Below are positions 1-8,792 of a stretch of DNA of 20,854 nucleotides, piece by piece. Below the pieces are notes generated by a model. It was not told where the DNA came from, made no database searches, and saw only the letters and a program-made list of their open reading frames with translations. Both the position numbers and the translations under genes were made by a program. Within the stretch, counting starts at the first letter, position 1. Each line of letters starts with the position of its first letter. The stretch covers positions 1 through 20,854 of the forward strand of contig JALLAP010000111.1 of assembly GCA_036939355.1 (NCBI GenBank). The letters run 5' to 3'. Source of the DNA: Thalassiosira profunda (lineage: Eukaryota; Bacillariophyta; Thalassiosirophyceae; Thalassiosirales; Thalassiosiraceae).

Positions 1-1
1 T

Positions 2-214
2 CGCCGCTACAAGTTCCTTGGTAGCACCACAGAGATGAAGGCCCGCAAGAATAGCCTGATGCATCCGTTCGCCAAACAGGGTCATTTGTACGAGCTCAGC
101 AAAATGGGGGTCTGTACGAAGGACGATCTGAATGCCGCCACCAGCACCACGAACGGGCAAGTGGCCGGGCAAGTGGCCGGGCTTGTGGCTGGGTCTTTGC
201 TGGGTGCTTTGTAG
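2..214 (+). CDS. 3' end of an unrecognised protein (partial)
   Basis: An open frame enters from the left edge and stops at TAG 212-214, giving about 70 C-terminal residues. It begins RRYKFLGSTTEMKARKNSLM and ends in a small repeat of the form GQVAG-QVAG-LVAG followed by SLLGAL, encoded by a near-exact 12-nt DNA repeat (about 157-195). I do not recognise the family. The Y-x-F-L-G-x-T/S pattern faintly recalls the region after the catalytic core of cellular RNA-dependent RNA polymerases, but this is far too little to name it. The composition looks like real coding sequence up to the Gly/Val repeat. It could also be the last exon of a longer gene. Confidence 0.4.
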   Translation, partial: RRYKFLGSTTEMKARKNSLMHPFAKQGHLYELSKMGVCTKDDLNAATSTTNGQVAGQVAGLVAGSLLGAL

Positions 215-599
215 TTTGGTGGGCCTTTATTTGAGAGTGGGATTGAGTTTTGTGGTCTCTGTACCAGCTCCTCCTTCCGGCGCCCGGATGCATCCTGGTC
301 GTGGTGTGACTGGGAGGTCGCGCGGTACTGCAAAGAGGAAGAACGTCACAAGAGAAATCTCCTTGAGGGTGCATCAAGAAACAACAAGCACAAGAGGAGG
401 ATCTTCTTTGCATTCGGACGAGATTTAGGGGGCGTGCTCGCTCACTCGAGTTTACATCGAGCGCACTCTCATCCGAATCGGGGGACAAATTGTAACAGAA
501 TTATTCGTTCCAGTAATCTAGGGTCAGTGCGTAAAGAACTAAACTAATGATTGGGGTTGGATCCATCCCTACATTGCCATTCTCTCGCCGTATTTGCCA
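215..599. other. Intergenic region between convergent 3' ends
   Basis: This stretch lies between the stop of the left-edge gene and the stop of the thioesterase-like gene, so it should hold two 3' UTRs. It is T/G-rich on the left and AT-rich near 480-550. Open frames on both strands here lack family features and read like shadows. No RNA gene or repeat was recognised. Confidence 0.4.
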
Positions 600-1130
600 T
601 CATCGAACAAGCTCCGACACGCCAAGCCTCTCCCACACCCATGCCGGTATCCTCCGCGTCGGCCTCCGTTTCGAGGCATCCAGCGCCACCACGGTCACCC
701 GCGCCTGGGCCAGCCGCCGATCGCCCGTCCCCTCGTCCCGCGCGGGTGCGAACAGTGTGTGGCGAAAGTCCACCACCATGCCCCCGAGCTTGGGCACGAG
801 GGTCGTCTCGACCGTCACCACGTCGCCGGGGGCGCATCGCACCCGCAGTGAAGAATCCGGAGCACGTGCTGCATCGCTCGTTCCCTCCTCTGTTTCGTCG
901 TCGTCCCACCCCGTCTCCGCGGCGAGGTTGCACAGCTCCATGTCGTCCACGCTCGTTACCACCCACACCACGTTGTCCTCGCCCTCCATTTTCCGCAATG
1001 CATCAGGCCCGCCGAGGCAGTCGGTCCGCGCGCGCTCGAACAGATTCAGCACATTGCGCAATGGCAATCGGTGCGCCAATCCCGCGTCAAACTCGTCCCG
1101 GTGCAGGCGGAAGGCCGAGCGGGCCATCAT
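600..1130 (-). CDS. Hotdog-fold (4HBT-like) acyl-CoA thioesterase-like protein
   Basis: 176 codons from an ATG-ATG pair at 1130 to TGA at 600-602. The pattern fits single-domain hotdog thioesterases: an N-terminal strand (FRLHRDEFDAG), the long central helix (NVLNLFERARTDCLGG), strands VVWVVTSVDDMELCNLA, then LRVRCAPGDVVTVETTLVP, GGMVVDFRHTLF and ARVTVVALDASKRRPTRRIP. The last stretch matches the usual 'A.V..V..D....R..P' ending of the family. Such enzymes hydrolyse acyl-CoA or aryl-CoA thioesters; substrate and compartment are unknown. A 20-residue acidic insertion follows the second strand. The start is uncertain. The preceding frame (1127-1260) ends in TGA overlapping this ATG and could hold an N-terminal extension separated by a frameshift. 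Confidence 0.6.
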   Translation of the reverse strand: MMARSAFRLHRDEFDAGLAHRLPLRNVLNLFERARTDCLGGPDALRKMEGEDNVVWVVTSVDDMELCNLAAETGWDDDETEEGTSDAARAPDSSLRVRCAPGDVVTVETTLVPKLGGMVVDFRHTLFAPARDEGTGDRRLAQARVTVVALDASKRRPTRRIPAWVWERLGVSELVR

Positions 1131-1727
1131 CCGCCGATGGCATCGTCAAAGGGCGGGGCTTGGGGACGGTAGCGGTCCGGAAGCCTCCCAATCATTTCGG
1201 GAGAAGCGATCGTCACGGTAGCCTCGTTGTACACGAAGGCCGGTGCGCTATCCTCCTCGCCCTCTCTCTCATTGAAACTGTGCCCGCGACGCCGCTCCGA
1301 CTTCTTTTCCATGTACCTCGACTTCTTTTCCGTGTACCTCTCTCCCTCTGCATCATGGTTGGGGAGTTTCTCTCGACACATTGGGCACTTTGCCATCAAA
1401 ACGACACCCTCCTTTTCCCGTGCATGGGCAGCATCTGAACACTCTCTTTACAGAGCCCATTGCCACAACACGCACTCGCACGTCCTCGGGACAAATCGGA
1501 CACTCCTCAGTGTACGGAGGGTGCATCTCCTCGTGCTCGCGGACGACGTCCGCTCGTCGCTGCGCCTCCAAAAGCAACTCGAGCTCCTCCTCCTTCTCCC
1601 CCGATATTTGCTGGTGCTTTGCGAGGAAGAAAATATCTCTTTCGTTGCGGTAGGGGGGCAGCGAGGCGATGAAGGTCTTCTTGGCCTCGATCTCCTCCCA
1701 CAGCGTCTCGAGCCGCGGCGTCGACGT
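1127..1727 (-). pseudogene. Decayed copy of the RING/Sel1/MYND family
   Basis: On the minus strand this matches the first ~145 residues of the two intact paralogs in this window: LETLWEEIEAKKTFIASLP, then KHQQISGEKEEELELLLEAQ, RADVVREHEEMHPPYTEECP and, after a frame change, KCPMCREKLPNHDAEGERY. Three lesions are visible. The ancestral start codon, aligned with ATG at 8793 and 15688, is ACG at 1727-1725, and no in-frame ATG lies upstream. Aligning 'TGCTGC' and 'GCA...GGAGGGTGTCG' with the 15688 gene shows a net 35-nt deletion near 1421-1427; it removes the zinc-binding CGNGxCKGC loop and shifts the frame. The Sel1 and MYND regions are absent, replaced after about 1290 by a Lys/Arg-rich tail ending at TGA 1127-1129. 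The tail may instead belong to the neighbouring thioesterase gene. Confidence 0.8.
1298..1339. repeat. Two-unit 21-nt tandem repeat
   Basis: Two adjacent 21-nt units (1298-1318 and 1319-1339) differ at one base. On the minus strand they encode the repeated heptad-like peptide YTEKKSR / YMEKKSE in the tail of the decayed RING gene. This is an in-frame internal duplication. Confidence 0.85.
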
Positions 1728-2055
1728 CGCTGCTAGACGAGATGCGCTGCGTCTCTTGCAAACCGAGCTGGTCAGCGACTCCTGAGGCACGCCCCCTCCC
1801 CCCGTCTCTCCCTAAAGCTACGAGCTCAAAAGGCGATTGCCACGATGCTTCTTTGTTGTGAGTCGTCCAGCTTGCCGCCGGCAGCACAGCAACACCTTCC
1901 CCGCCCTGCGCCTCCTACATTTTCCCCGCTCCCCCCGCGGGTCCTCAAAATTAGGGCTAGGCTGATGAAATAAATCTGTATAATAAACACCTACTGTATT
2001 ATTGCCAGTCTTTTACGAATTATTTGGTGAGCCCTTCTCCGAATGCCAATTGCCA
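1728..2055. other. Intergenic region between divergent genes
   Basis: This lies upstream of both the decayed RING copy (-) and the HA-domain gene (+). The part next to the RING copy still resembles the 5' flank of the intact paralog at 15688 (AGCAGCGACGTCGACG against ACAGCGATGTCGACG). From 1940 to 2020 the sequence turns AT-rich (for example aaataaatctgtataataaa), unlike the GC-rich genes around it, as expected of a promoter for the gene at 2056. Confidence 0.4.
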
Positions 2056-4254
2056 ATGAAAAACGTTGTCCGCGGCCTCCACCCCACGCCCATTCCTCCG
2101 CCGCAACAGACGCCTCCAGCACCCTCTCAGTCAGCCATGCCCACCTCCAACTCCCCGGGACGGGCGGCGGTGCACACCTTGACGCCGCGGCGCAAGCCCG
2201 GCGCCCGGGGCGGCGGGGGGATGGCCGGGCCGGCCCCCTCGGTCTCATCCGCGGAACCTCGCCCCCCTCCCGGGCCTGCCGTTGCTGCGATGACCGTGCC
2301 GCCAACCGCGGAGGCCGTGGCGCAGCAGGAGGTGGAGAGGGCATCGTGTCCTCCTCCGCCAATGGCTGGAAAATTGGGGGAAGCCGCCTCCGAGGACGAC
2401 CGCAGCGACGCCTCCTCCTCCTCATCCGACTCGGACTCGAGCGACGACGACGACTCCACCCGCCAACCCGCCACGCCCGCGAGCCACCGCCCCGACCGCG
2501 CCGCCATGATCGCCCTCCTCCCCCCCGACGCCGACACGTCCGGCCTCTCCGACTACGAGGTCCTCCGCCTCTACAACATCCGCCGCAACGAGGCCAAGCT
2601 CGCCTCGTTGGGGCTGGTGGGGATCACCTCCCCCTCCCACCCCGGCAACGCCGACAGCAGCGCGGTCAAGGCGGCGAAGGAGGCCGAAAGAAAGAAGAAG
2701 GAGGCCGCCCGCAAGGGGGCCGAAACACGGCGCAAAAACAAGGCGAGGGCGGACGCGGCGCGGCAGGAGATAGAAAGGTGGGAGCGGGCGCGCAAGAAGG
2801 GGGGCGTGGATTACACCGACTACAAGGACGGCGACGACGTGGATGGCATGGACGGCGACGGCGGCGGAGGACCCCGATCCCAGCCGCAGCGCGCGGCCAA
2901 ATCCAAGGACGTCGACTATCGCTCGACCCCGTACTCTGCGACGCCCAAGCGGATGCAACAATGGCGCGCCCGCTTCGCCGAACTGACGCAATTTTACGCC
3001 GAGCGGGGGCACTACCGGGCCACGGCCAAGATGGACGGCGGCAAATACGCCCCGCTGAGCGCGTGGCTGGCGCGGCAGCGGACCAATTACGCCAAGTACA
3101 AAAGGGGCGAGGCCAGGAGCGGATTGGACGCCGAGCGGGTCGCGCTATTGGAGGGATTGGAGGGGAATTGGCGGGCCAAGATCCGCGGCGGTGGGAGCGG
3201 CGCGGGGAGACGGGGCAAGGTGCTCTTGTGGGGAGGGCCGCGGCGGCTGTGGGGAGGGGAGGACAGCGGGACGGACGAGGACGCCGATTGGGAGGCGGAG
3301 GAGCGGATGCGACGGGAGGTGGAGGACGTGAGCACCGAGGAGGAGGAGGAGATGGAGCTGGGCGGCGAGGATTCGTACACGGACGAGAGCGTCGAAGAGG
3401 AAGAGTACGGTCGCAGAGGGGAGCGGCGGGGCAAGCGTCCGCGGGCGGGATACGATTTCGAGGATGACCGCGACGACCGACGGGGCCGGAGTCGATCGAC
3501 CCCTCCCAAAAAGAAGCCGAAAACAGATTCGCTGACGAGCAACTGGCACGCGCCCTCCCCGGCATCGCGGGCCCGGAGCGCCAGCCGGAAGAAATCCCCG
3601 CGCCCGCGGCGGAGCGAGGACCGGCGCCGACAATCGCGGCCCGGCCGGTCGGCGTCCCGCCGTCGTCACGCGCGGTCGGACTCGGAGACGGAGGAGGAGT
3701 CGCTCGTCCCGCGCTCCCAACGGCGACGGAGGGGCCGCTCGTCGGTGCGGGGGTACGACTCGTCCGGCACGGAGTCCGACGAGGAGGAACCGCGGAGGAA
3801 ACGGAGGGCGAGTCCCCGTCGCGCCTCGTCGTCCGGGCGCCGCGCGCGCGACGAGGGGGAGAACGACCGGCACCTCGAACCCTACCATCGCCAGCGCCGC
3901 TCCCCCCCAAAAAAGCCCATGGAGGAAATCGTCCTCGCCCCGTCCTCCCAGCTCTCCGCGCGGGCCGAGCGGCACCGCCGCCGCGACATCCAGCGACGGG
4001 AGCGGGACGAACTCATGGCCGAGTACGGCCGCCTCTACGGGCGACGGTGCGCGATGGTCGAACGACGGGCCCGGCTGGAGTACGAATTGCGCGCGCTAAG
4101 GTCGTTCTTGGCGAGCGTCGGGGGGGCGGGGGGCGCGGCGGGCGCCCTCGAGGCGGGGGTGGGGGCCGGCAAGTTGTTGGAGGGAGGTGCGGTGGGGTTG
4201 TTGCCGCCGGCGCCTGTGGCCGGGCAGCTTTTGTACAGCAGCGCGAGCGGTTGA
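2056..4254 (+). CDS. Nuclear RS-rich protein with one helicase-associated (HA) domain
   Basis: 732 residues, single exon. I chose the first in-frame ATG (2056); ATG 2137 (MPTSNSPGR) is an equally good alternative. Order: Pro-rich N-terminus; acidic Ser/Asp tract (~115-135); a short helix SDYEVLRLYNIRRNEAKLAS (~165-187), of the 'YE..R..NI.RN...L..LG' type seen in various eukaryotic nuclear proteins; a Lys/Ala coiled-coil stretch; an HA-type domain (~297-376) with W-x-x-RFAELTQFYAERGHY, LSAWLARQRTNYAKYK and LLEGLEGNW; an acidic Glu/Asp stretch; then a long Arg/Ser region with many RS, RR and KKP clusters (~470-630); and a C-terminal helical segment rich in Arg/Glu. HA domains, common in diatoms, are thought to bind nucleic acid. 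With the RS-like region, nuclear RNA or DNA binding is inferred. The Gly/Ala tail (~690-720) is low complexity. Confidence 0.75.
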   Translation: MKNVVRGLHPTPIPPPQQTPPAPSQSAMPTSNSPGRAAVHTLTPRRKPGARGGGGMAGPAPSVSSAEPRPPPGPAVAAMTVPPTAEAVAQQEVERASCPPPPMAGKLGEAASEDDRSDASSSSSDSDSSDDDDSTRQPATPASHRPDRAAMIALLPPDADTSGLSDYEVLRLYNIRRNEAKLASLGLVGITSPSHPGNADSSAVKAAKEAERKKKEAARKGAETRRKNKARADAARQEIERWERARKKGGVDYTDYKDGDDVDGMDGDGGGGPRSQPQRAAKSKDVDYRSTPYSATPKRMQQWRARFAELTQFYAERGHYRATAKMDGGKYAPLSAWLARQRTNYAKYKRGEARSGLDAERVALLEGLEGNWRAKIRGGGSGAGRRGKVLLWGGPRRLWGGEDSGTDEDADWEAEERMRREVEDVSTEEEEEMELGGEDSYTDESVEEEEYGRRGERRGKRPRAGYDFEDDRDDRRGRSRSTPPKKKPKTDSLTSNWHAPSPASRARSASRKKSPRPRRSEDRRRQSRPGRSASRRRHARSDSETEEESLVPRSQRRRRGRSSVRGYDSSGTESDEEEPRRKRRASPRRASSSGRRARDEGENDRHLEPYHRQRRSPPKKPMEEIVLAPSSQLSARAERHRRRDIQRRERDELMAEYGRLYGRRCAMVERRARLEYELRALRSFLASVGGAGGAAGALEAGVGAGKLLEGGAVGLLPPAPVAGQLLYSSASG

Positions 4255-4552
4255 TAGATCCAGGGCAGCAACAATCATGGATCGGGCGACGGCACGAGGA
4301 AACGAGGAGCTATTTCGAGGCGCATTGCACTGCTTTATCAAGAGAAGGGGCGATATTCACACTGCTCGCTTTGATCCCATCTTGCGATGCCAACGTCATT
4401 CTGTTGCTCAATCTTATATTAAGCATTTTCCTACAGTTGCAAAACAATCGTACCTTCCTCTAGCTCTCCTTCTGTACATGTTTGATAATGGTGCCACGGG
4501 TACGGGCGTGGCATCCGGAGCGTTCCTCGCCTCGTTCTCTCGACTCGACGGA
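4255..4552. other. Intergenic region between convergent 3' ends
   Basis: This is about 300 nt between the stops of the HA-domain gene (+) and the vWA gene (-). It becomes AT-richer around 4410-4460. No open frame with family features, RNA gene or repeat was seen. Confidence 0.4.
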
Positions 4553-7500
4553 TCAAAATTTGTTGCCCCCTCCTTCCTCCGACTCATCAACGAGCTCACC
4601 GATATTGAGTTCGTCCAAACTCGCCCGCCCGCAGTTGGCGACTTCACTGAGCAACGTATCCTGCAGGGTGATCAGGCTATCGAATCCGGTCACATCGAAG
4701 AAGGTGCCGTCGCTGCTGATGCGTTCCATGAACTCGAGAGCCTCCTTCTCCTTTTCAAAGTCTTTTAACTTCGAGATGAAGATGGGAATGATTATCGAGC
4801 CCTCTGCTTTTGCAGACGTCGCAGCCTCTTCCGCGGCCTTTGTCGCCTTGTCCTCGTCGCCTGGCTCCGTGGGCTGCCCGTCCGTGATCATCATGATGAA
4901 CTTCTTCCTCTGGAGCGTCGCCGCGCGCAAGGAAGAATGGCAGTCGTTGATAGCCCCGGCCGTGTTTGTCGCGCCCGCGCTAAACTTCAATCCGTCAATT
5001 TCTACCGCCGCTGCTGCCGCCGACGACAAGCCGCTGACCAAGTCCGAGTCCGACGCAAATTCGACCACCGAGAAGGAAGAATCTCCAGGCAGATCCTCCA
5101 TCTCGGCAACCATTTCGATGGCGAACTCCTGCATCTTCTTGAAGTCACCGCAGGCATTGTCATCGCCAGGGCAGACGCTTCCCGACATGTCGATGGCGAA
5201 GCAAACGTCGAACTCGGGCTCCGAGCAAGTTGGGGCGCCGGTCGGCCTGTCCGTTGGTTGCCTCGTGGGCTTTGGAAGGAGACGCAAGGGAAGCATAATG
5301 GCAACAGGTCAGCACATTCGATTGACGCCTCATTCTGAACCACGCCTGCAGGCGACCTCATCGAGCAACATCTCCTGCAAGCCATAAAGGGCGTCGAACC
5401 CGGACACATCAAACACTTTCCCATCGCTGCTGATCTTCTTCATGAAGTTCAGTGCCTCCTCGTCCTCCTCGTTCCCCTGTCTCTCATCCGGTGCCGTGCC
5501 ATGAACTCCAAATCCTCCTTTGTTCTCCTCGCTGTCGTCTGCTTTGGCGACGAAGATGGGTATGATGGTCGTCCCTTCGGCTTTTGCGGAATCTGCTGCC
5601 TGCTCGGCGAGAACGGTAGCTTCCTGCCAGGTGCCCGGTTCCGTTGGCTCGCCATCGGTAATCATCAATATGAACCTCCGTCTCCCGGTCGTCGAGGCAA
5701 GCAGCGACTTCTGACACTCGTTGAGGGCGCCCGCCGTGTTTGTGTCTCCGCCACGGAACTTCAGTTCAGTGATGATTGATGCCGTTTCTTCTGCCGGAGA
5801 CAACCCATTCACCAACCTTGCCTCACTAGCAAACGTCACAACAGAGAACGAACTCTCTCCTTCGAGCTCGTCGAGCCCTGCCACCATACCGAATGCAAAC
5901 GACAACATCGTCCGAAAGTCTCTGCATTCTATGGTCGACGCATCGCAGACGCTGCCCGACATATCGATGGCCACGCAAAGATCGAAATCTGGCCCAGCGC
6001 AGGTCGGCGCCGATGTTTCTCTTACCTGAGGCGTCGGCCGTGGCGTTGGCATTGCTGTTGGCGGAGGAGTTGGCCGGAGCGACGGCGACCGCGAAGGAGA
6101 TACGGTGGGGCTCGACGATGGCTGATCAGGGATATCAGCGAGAGGAGAAATGGTTGAGAGCACTCGAGGCGAGAAGGTCTACTAAACACAAAATCGAGGA
6201 CTTACCGATAAAGTCGGGCTGTAGGATGGGGGCCTCGTTCCCAGGCAAGATCCAATCGGGATCCATCCTAAGCACAAAACAAAGGAAGGTTAGACGTGAG
6301 CGCGGCAAGCCTGATCAATGGAAGGTAAACGACAGATAGATGCTTACCTTGGGTCAAGAGTGCATCAGCCAAATCGCCGATCCCAAACCAAAAACTAACG
6401 CAGGAATCTTTGCGGCATTCGTACACGAGGTTATCGGCCGTAACTTGCGCCCCAACGCCATAGTCCGCACCCGATTGAAAGTATGGCACGCAAGGTCCCA
6501 TGAACACCACCGGGCTGCGCGTCGGCGCCCTCGTTGGCGCGTACGACGGGACGGAGCTGGGCTCGACGGATGGCTGCGCCGAGGCGACCACCGAGGGAGA
6601 AGCCGACGCACAGGGCTCGTCCCGTTCTCCAAAGTACGTTGTGCTAGAAGCGTCGCCAAACTGGCCCTCGCCGTCGTTCATTGCCAAAGGAACGCCGTCG
6701 AACGAAATTACTGAGCTGGCATCGAAGCCACAGCATTCCTCTGAGGGGTCTTCAGCGGAGACGACTTGCAGTGCGTATTCCCCGTTCGCCGGTAGACACT
6801 GTAGCGTGCCGTGCCCACTCAGAAAAGCGTTCGATGGCTCAATGGCCCTGGTTTCGAACAGCGACGTGCCCTCCGCGGGGCAGGGGAGGCATTGGGCCAC
6901 GACCTCGCCGGAACACGCGTCCGCAATCCTCCAGGTGACGTTGCTCGCGGAGAGCGGGGGAGCGCTGTCAACGACGAACGGCGTGAACCCCAACGGACAC
7001 ACGGAGCTCGGCGCGGACGAGGGCACGGCCGTCTCGTTGTCCACAAAGACGATGATGGGAGGAGGCACGACGACGCCAGTGGTGACAGGGATGCCCTCTG
7101 TGGGATCGTCGCCGCCCTTCCTCTTCCGTCCCAGAAAGGGTCCGAGGATGGCTGCCAAGAGGAGGAGCAGGAGGGGCAAGAGGAAGCAGCAGTACCTCCG
7201 TTTCTTGCGCACGTCTTCCTCCTTGGACTCTTCCGTCGACGAGGTCATGTCGTCGCGAGAGGCCCCGCCATCCTCGAGGAAGGCATCATCGTCCTGGAAA
7301 AGATTCTCCTCGTCGACATCGGGTCCCTTCCCAACGACCGTTGTCTCCTCCACGCCATCCATGACGTGGCCGAGGTCATTGCTTTCGCCTTCGTCCATGC
7401 CCACGCTTTGCAGCGCCTTCTGGTGCCTCCGAAACTCTCCCACGAAGACGTCCTCGCTCTCCGGCACGCCTTGGAATTGGAGCCGCCCCACGCAGGTGGG

Positions 7501-8282
7501 GCTACTGTGCGTGGCCTCCTCGCCGGGCGGGGTGGATTCCACGGGCGGCACGTACGGCGTATGACTCTCGACGTCGCCGGAGTAGGAGGGATGGTATTGG
7601 CCGTCGTGCCACTCGTGCTCCCTCCCCACCTTGGACGAGAGGGGTACGTTCGCGTCCCATTCCTTGTACGGATTGCGCGGTCCGTTGGCGTTGGGATCGC
7701 CCCTCGCCAATCCGGGCGCCCACCCTGCGTACTCCTCGGTCTCGGTGTGTTCTCCCCGACTCTCAAGCTTTCCGACCTCCACCACCGAGTCTGGGGCCTC
7801 TTGTTTGGACGGCTCGCAGTTTGGCTGCCGATCGACCTCGGCCACCGCTTTCTTGGGCTTGTACAGCGCGATGTCCGGCGCCGTGTCTGTGCGTATGATG
7901 TTTTTGCATTGCAATTGCACATTGCAATTTTGTTGAGCACATGATGGTCAAACGCGTATCAGGCAGGCGCCCATCGCTACTACTCACACTTGGCCCCCAA
8001 TTCCTCGCTGCTCCGGCCCCTAATGTACGACCCGGCGTGGAGGGAGCTGTAGCCCATCGACTTCTTTGCCTCCTTGACGAAGCGCCACCGGGGAGGGGCC
8101 GGGGCCGTGGTTACAGATTTCTCGCCGCCCGAGCCGTCGGTGGAGGAGCGCCGGACGAGGGGCGGCCGGGAGGGCGGTGGCTCCGACGGATCGGCAGCTG
8201 CCGTTGCCGACGCATTGGCTGCATCTGCGCCGAGGGAAGGCGGCACCTCCATCACGGCGCCATCATCGGCGTCACCGTCCAT
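4553..8282 (-). CDS. Type II membrane protein with tandem vWA domains (five exons)
   Basis: Spliced model on the minus strand: exons 8282-7988, 7886-6348, 6267-6206, 6121-5357, 5269-4553; introns 101, 80, 84 and 87 nt. All phases match, giving 1125 residues. Start ATG 8282 has a strong context (GGCACCATGG). Donors are GTGAGT, GTAAGC, GTAAGT and a weak GTCGCC; the last (intron 4) is the least certain. Order: cytoplasmic acidic region; hydrophobic segment FLLPLLLLLLAAILGPFL (~330-351) between KKRR and RKRK; Cys-rich extracellular region (~395-525); PT-rich linker; a Cys module from CVPYFQSGADYG to GWIPIGSC (~562-619), like the carbohydrate-binding-like modules of diatom surface proteins; SP/PT linker; vWA1 (~678-887) and vWA2 (~907-1100). 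Each vWA has a MIDAS: DMSGS (Asp 685, 914), a T in NTAGA, and ITDG (Asp 788, 1017). Metal-dependent adhesion at the cell surface or frustule is inferred. The gene is divergent from the RING gene at 8793. Confidence 0.8.
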
Positions 8283-8595
8283 GGTGCCAATTTTGCCCAG
8301 CGCCGTCAGATGCAAAATGAACAATGCTCATCAATCGCCGCGCCGCTTCATCCTTGCAAAGTACGTCATTCCTTGTCCTTGCAATCCCACCAACTAATGA
8401 CAATGCGCACCGTCGCGCATCCCCCAGCGCGACGAATGGTGGCCACCTCGACCACCGACCACACCTTCCGGCGGATCGATCGTGGTTGCGATGCTTCAGG
8501 TTGGTGCCGACGCACGAAGCGACAGCGACTTTCACCTTCTGAATCTTCCGAGAAAAGACGGCGACACAAAAGACCAAAGGATACGGTACTTTTTT
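7766..8595. repeat. Segmental duplication, left copy
   Basis: This pairs with 12846-13651 in the same orientation. It covers the first ~120 nt of exon 2, intron 1, exon 1 and ~310 nt of upstream sequence of the vWA gene. Coding parts stay readable in both copies. The upstream 270 nt are nearly identical with a few small indels, for example long shared runs around 'gcggatcgatcgtggttgcg' and 'ctttcaccttctgaatcttc'. Homology ends near 7766 (agctttcc) inside exon 2 and near 8595 (run of T). The left copy is judged the parent because its exon 2 continues in frame. Confidence 0.85.
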
Positions 8596-8792
8596 AGCAA
8601 CGCGGCGCCCCCGCGGCGGCCGGGCAGACTGACACGGCAGAGCAGAACGAGGAACGAAGGAGCCGCCCCGACCCCCCCGTCCCTGCATCCGCGCGGCCAC
8701 TGGAGCGTGAGACGACGGGCGAGAGGCGCGGCGGGATCGTAGATAGGAGGGGATTTGGCCAGAGCGAATTTTGTGCAGGTGCAACTTCCGCC
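8283..8792. promoter_or_regulatory. Bidirectional promoter region, vWA gene / RING gene
   Basis: 510 nt separate the vWA start (-) and the RING/Sel1/MYND start (+). The half next to the vWA gene (8283-8595) is repeated upstream of the chimeric gene at 13350. The half next to the RING gene (about 8600-8792) resembles 15500-15687 upstream of the other intact RING gene, including 'gagcgtgagacgacggg', 'aggggatttggccag' and 'ttttgtgcagg' just before the ATG. The region is therefore two promoter modules, each with its own second copy. The 'GGATACGGTACTTTTTT' sequence lies at the join (8579-8595). Confidence 0.55.

Noticed and set aside
96..488. 130-codon minus-strand open frame in the left gap
   Set aside because: No family features, and it overlaps the left-edge gene, whose reading is better; the Pro/Leu/Ala repeat merely mirrors the plus-strand repeat.
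544..1438. Several plus-strand open frames over the thioesterase and RING remnant (for example 551-1438)
   Set aside because: Pro/Arg/Ser-rich shadows of the minus-strand genes.
2666..3910. 414-codon open frame on the minus strand across the HA-domain gene
   Set aside because: It is Pro/Arg-rich and antisense to a better supported gene; GC-rich coding DNA gives such frames by chance.
6179..6205. 27-nt intron ending at TAGTAG in the vWA gene
   Set aside because: Too short to splice; the downstream acceptor at 6122 (CCTGATCAG) gives an 84-nt intron, keeps phase 0 and joins two SP-rich stretches.
6500..7564. 354-codon plus-strand open frame over the vWA gene
   Set aside because: Antisense shadow of exon 2, which has a membrane segment, Cys pattern and matching splice sites on the minus strand.
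7941..8597. Plus-strand open frame with a similar-looking partner at 13015-13263
   Set aside because: The similarity comes from the segmental duplication. The minus-strand reading has a Kozak ATG, a conserved donor and phase continuity, while this one does not.
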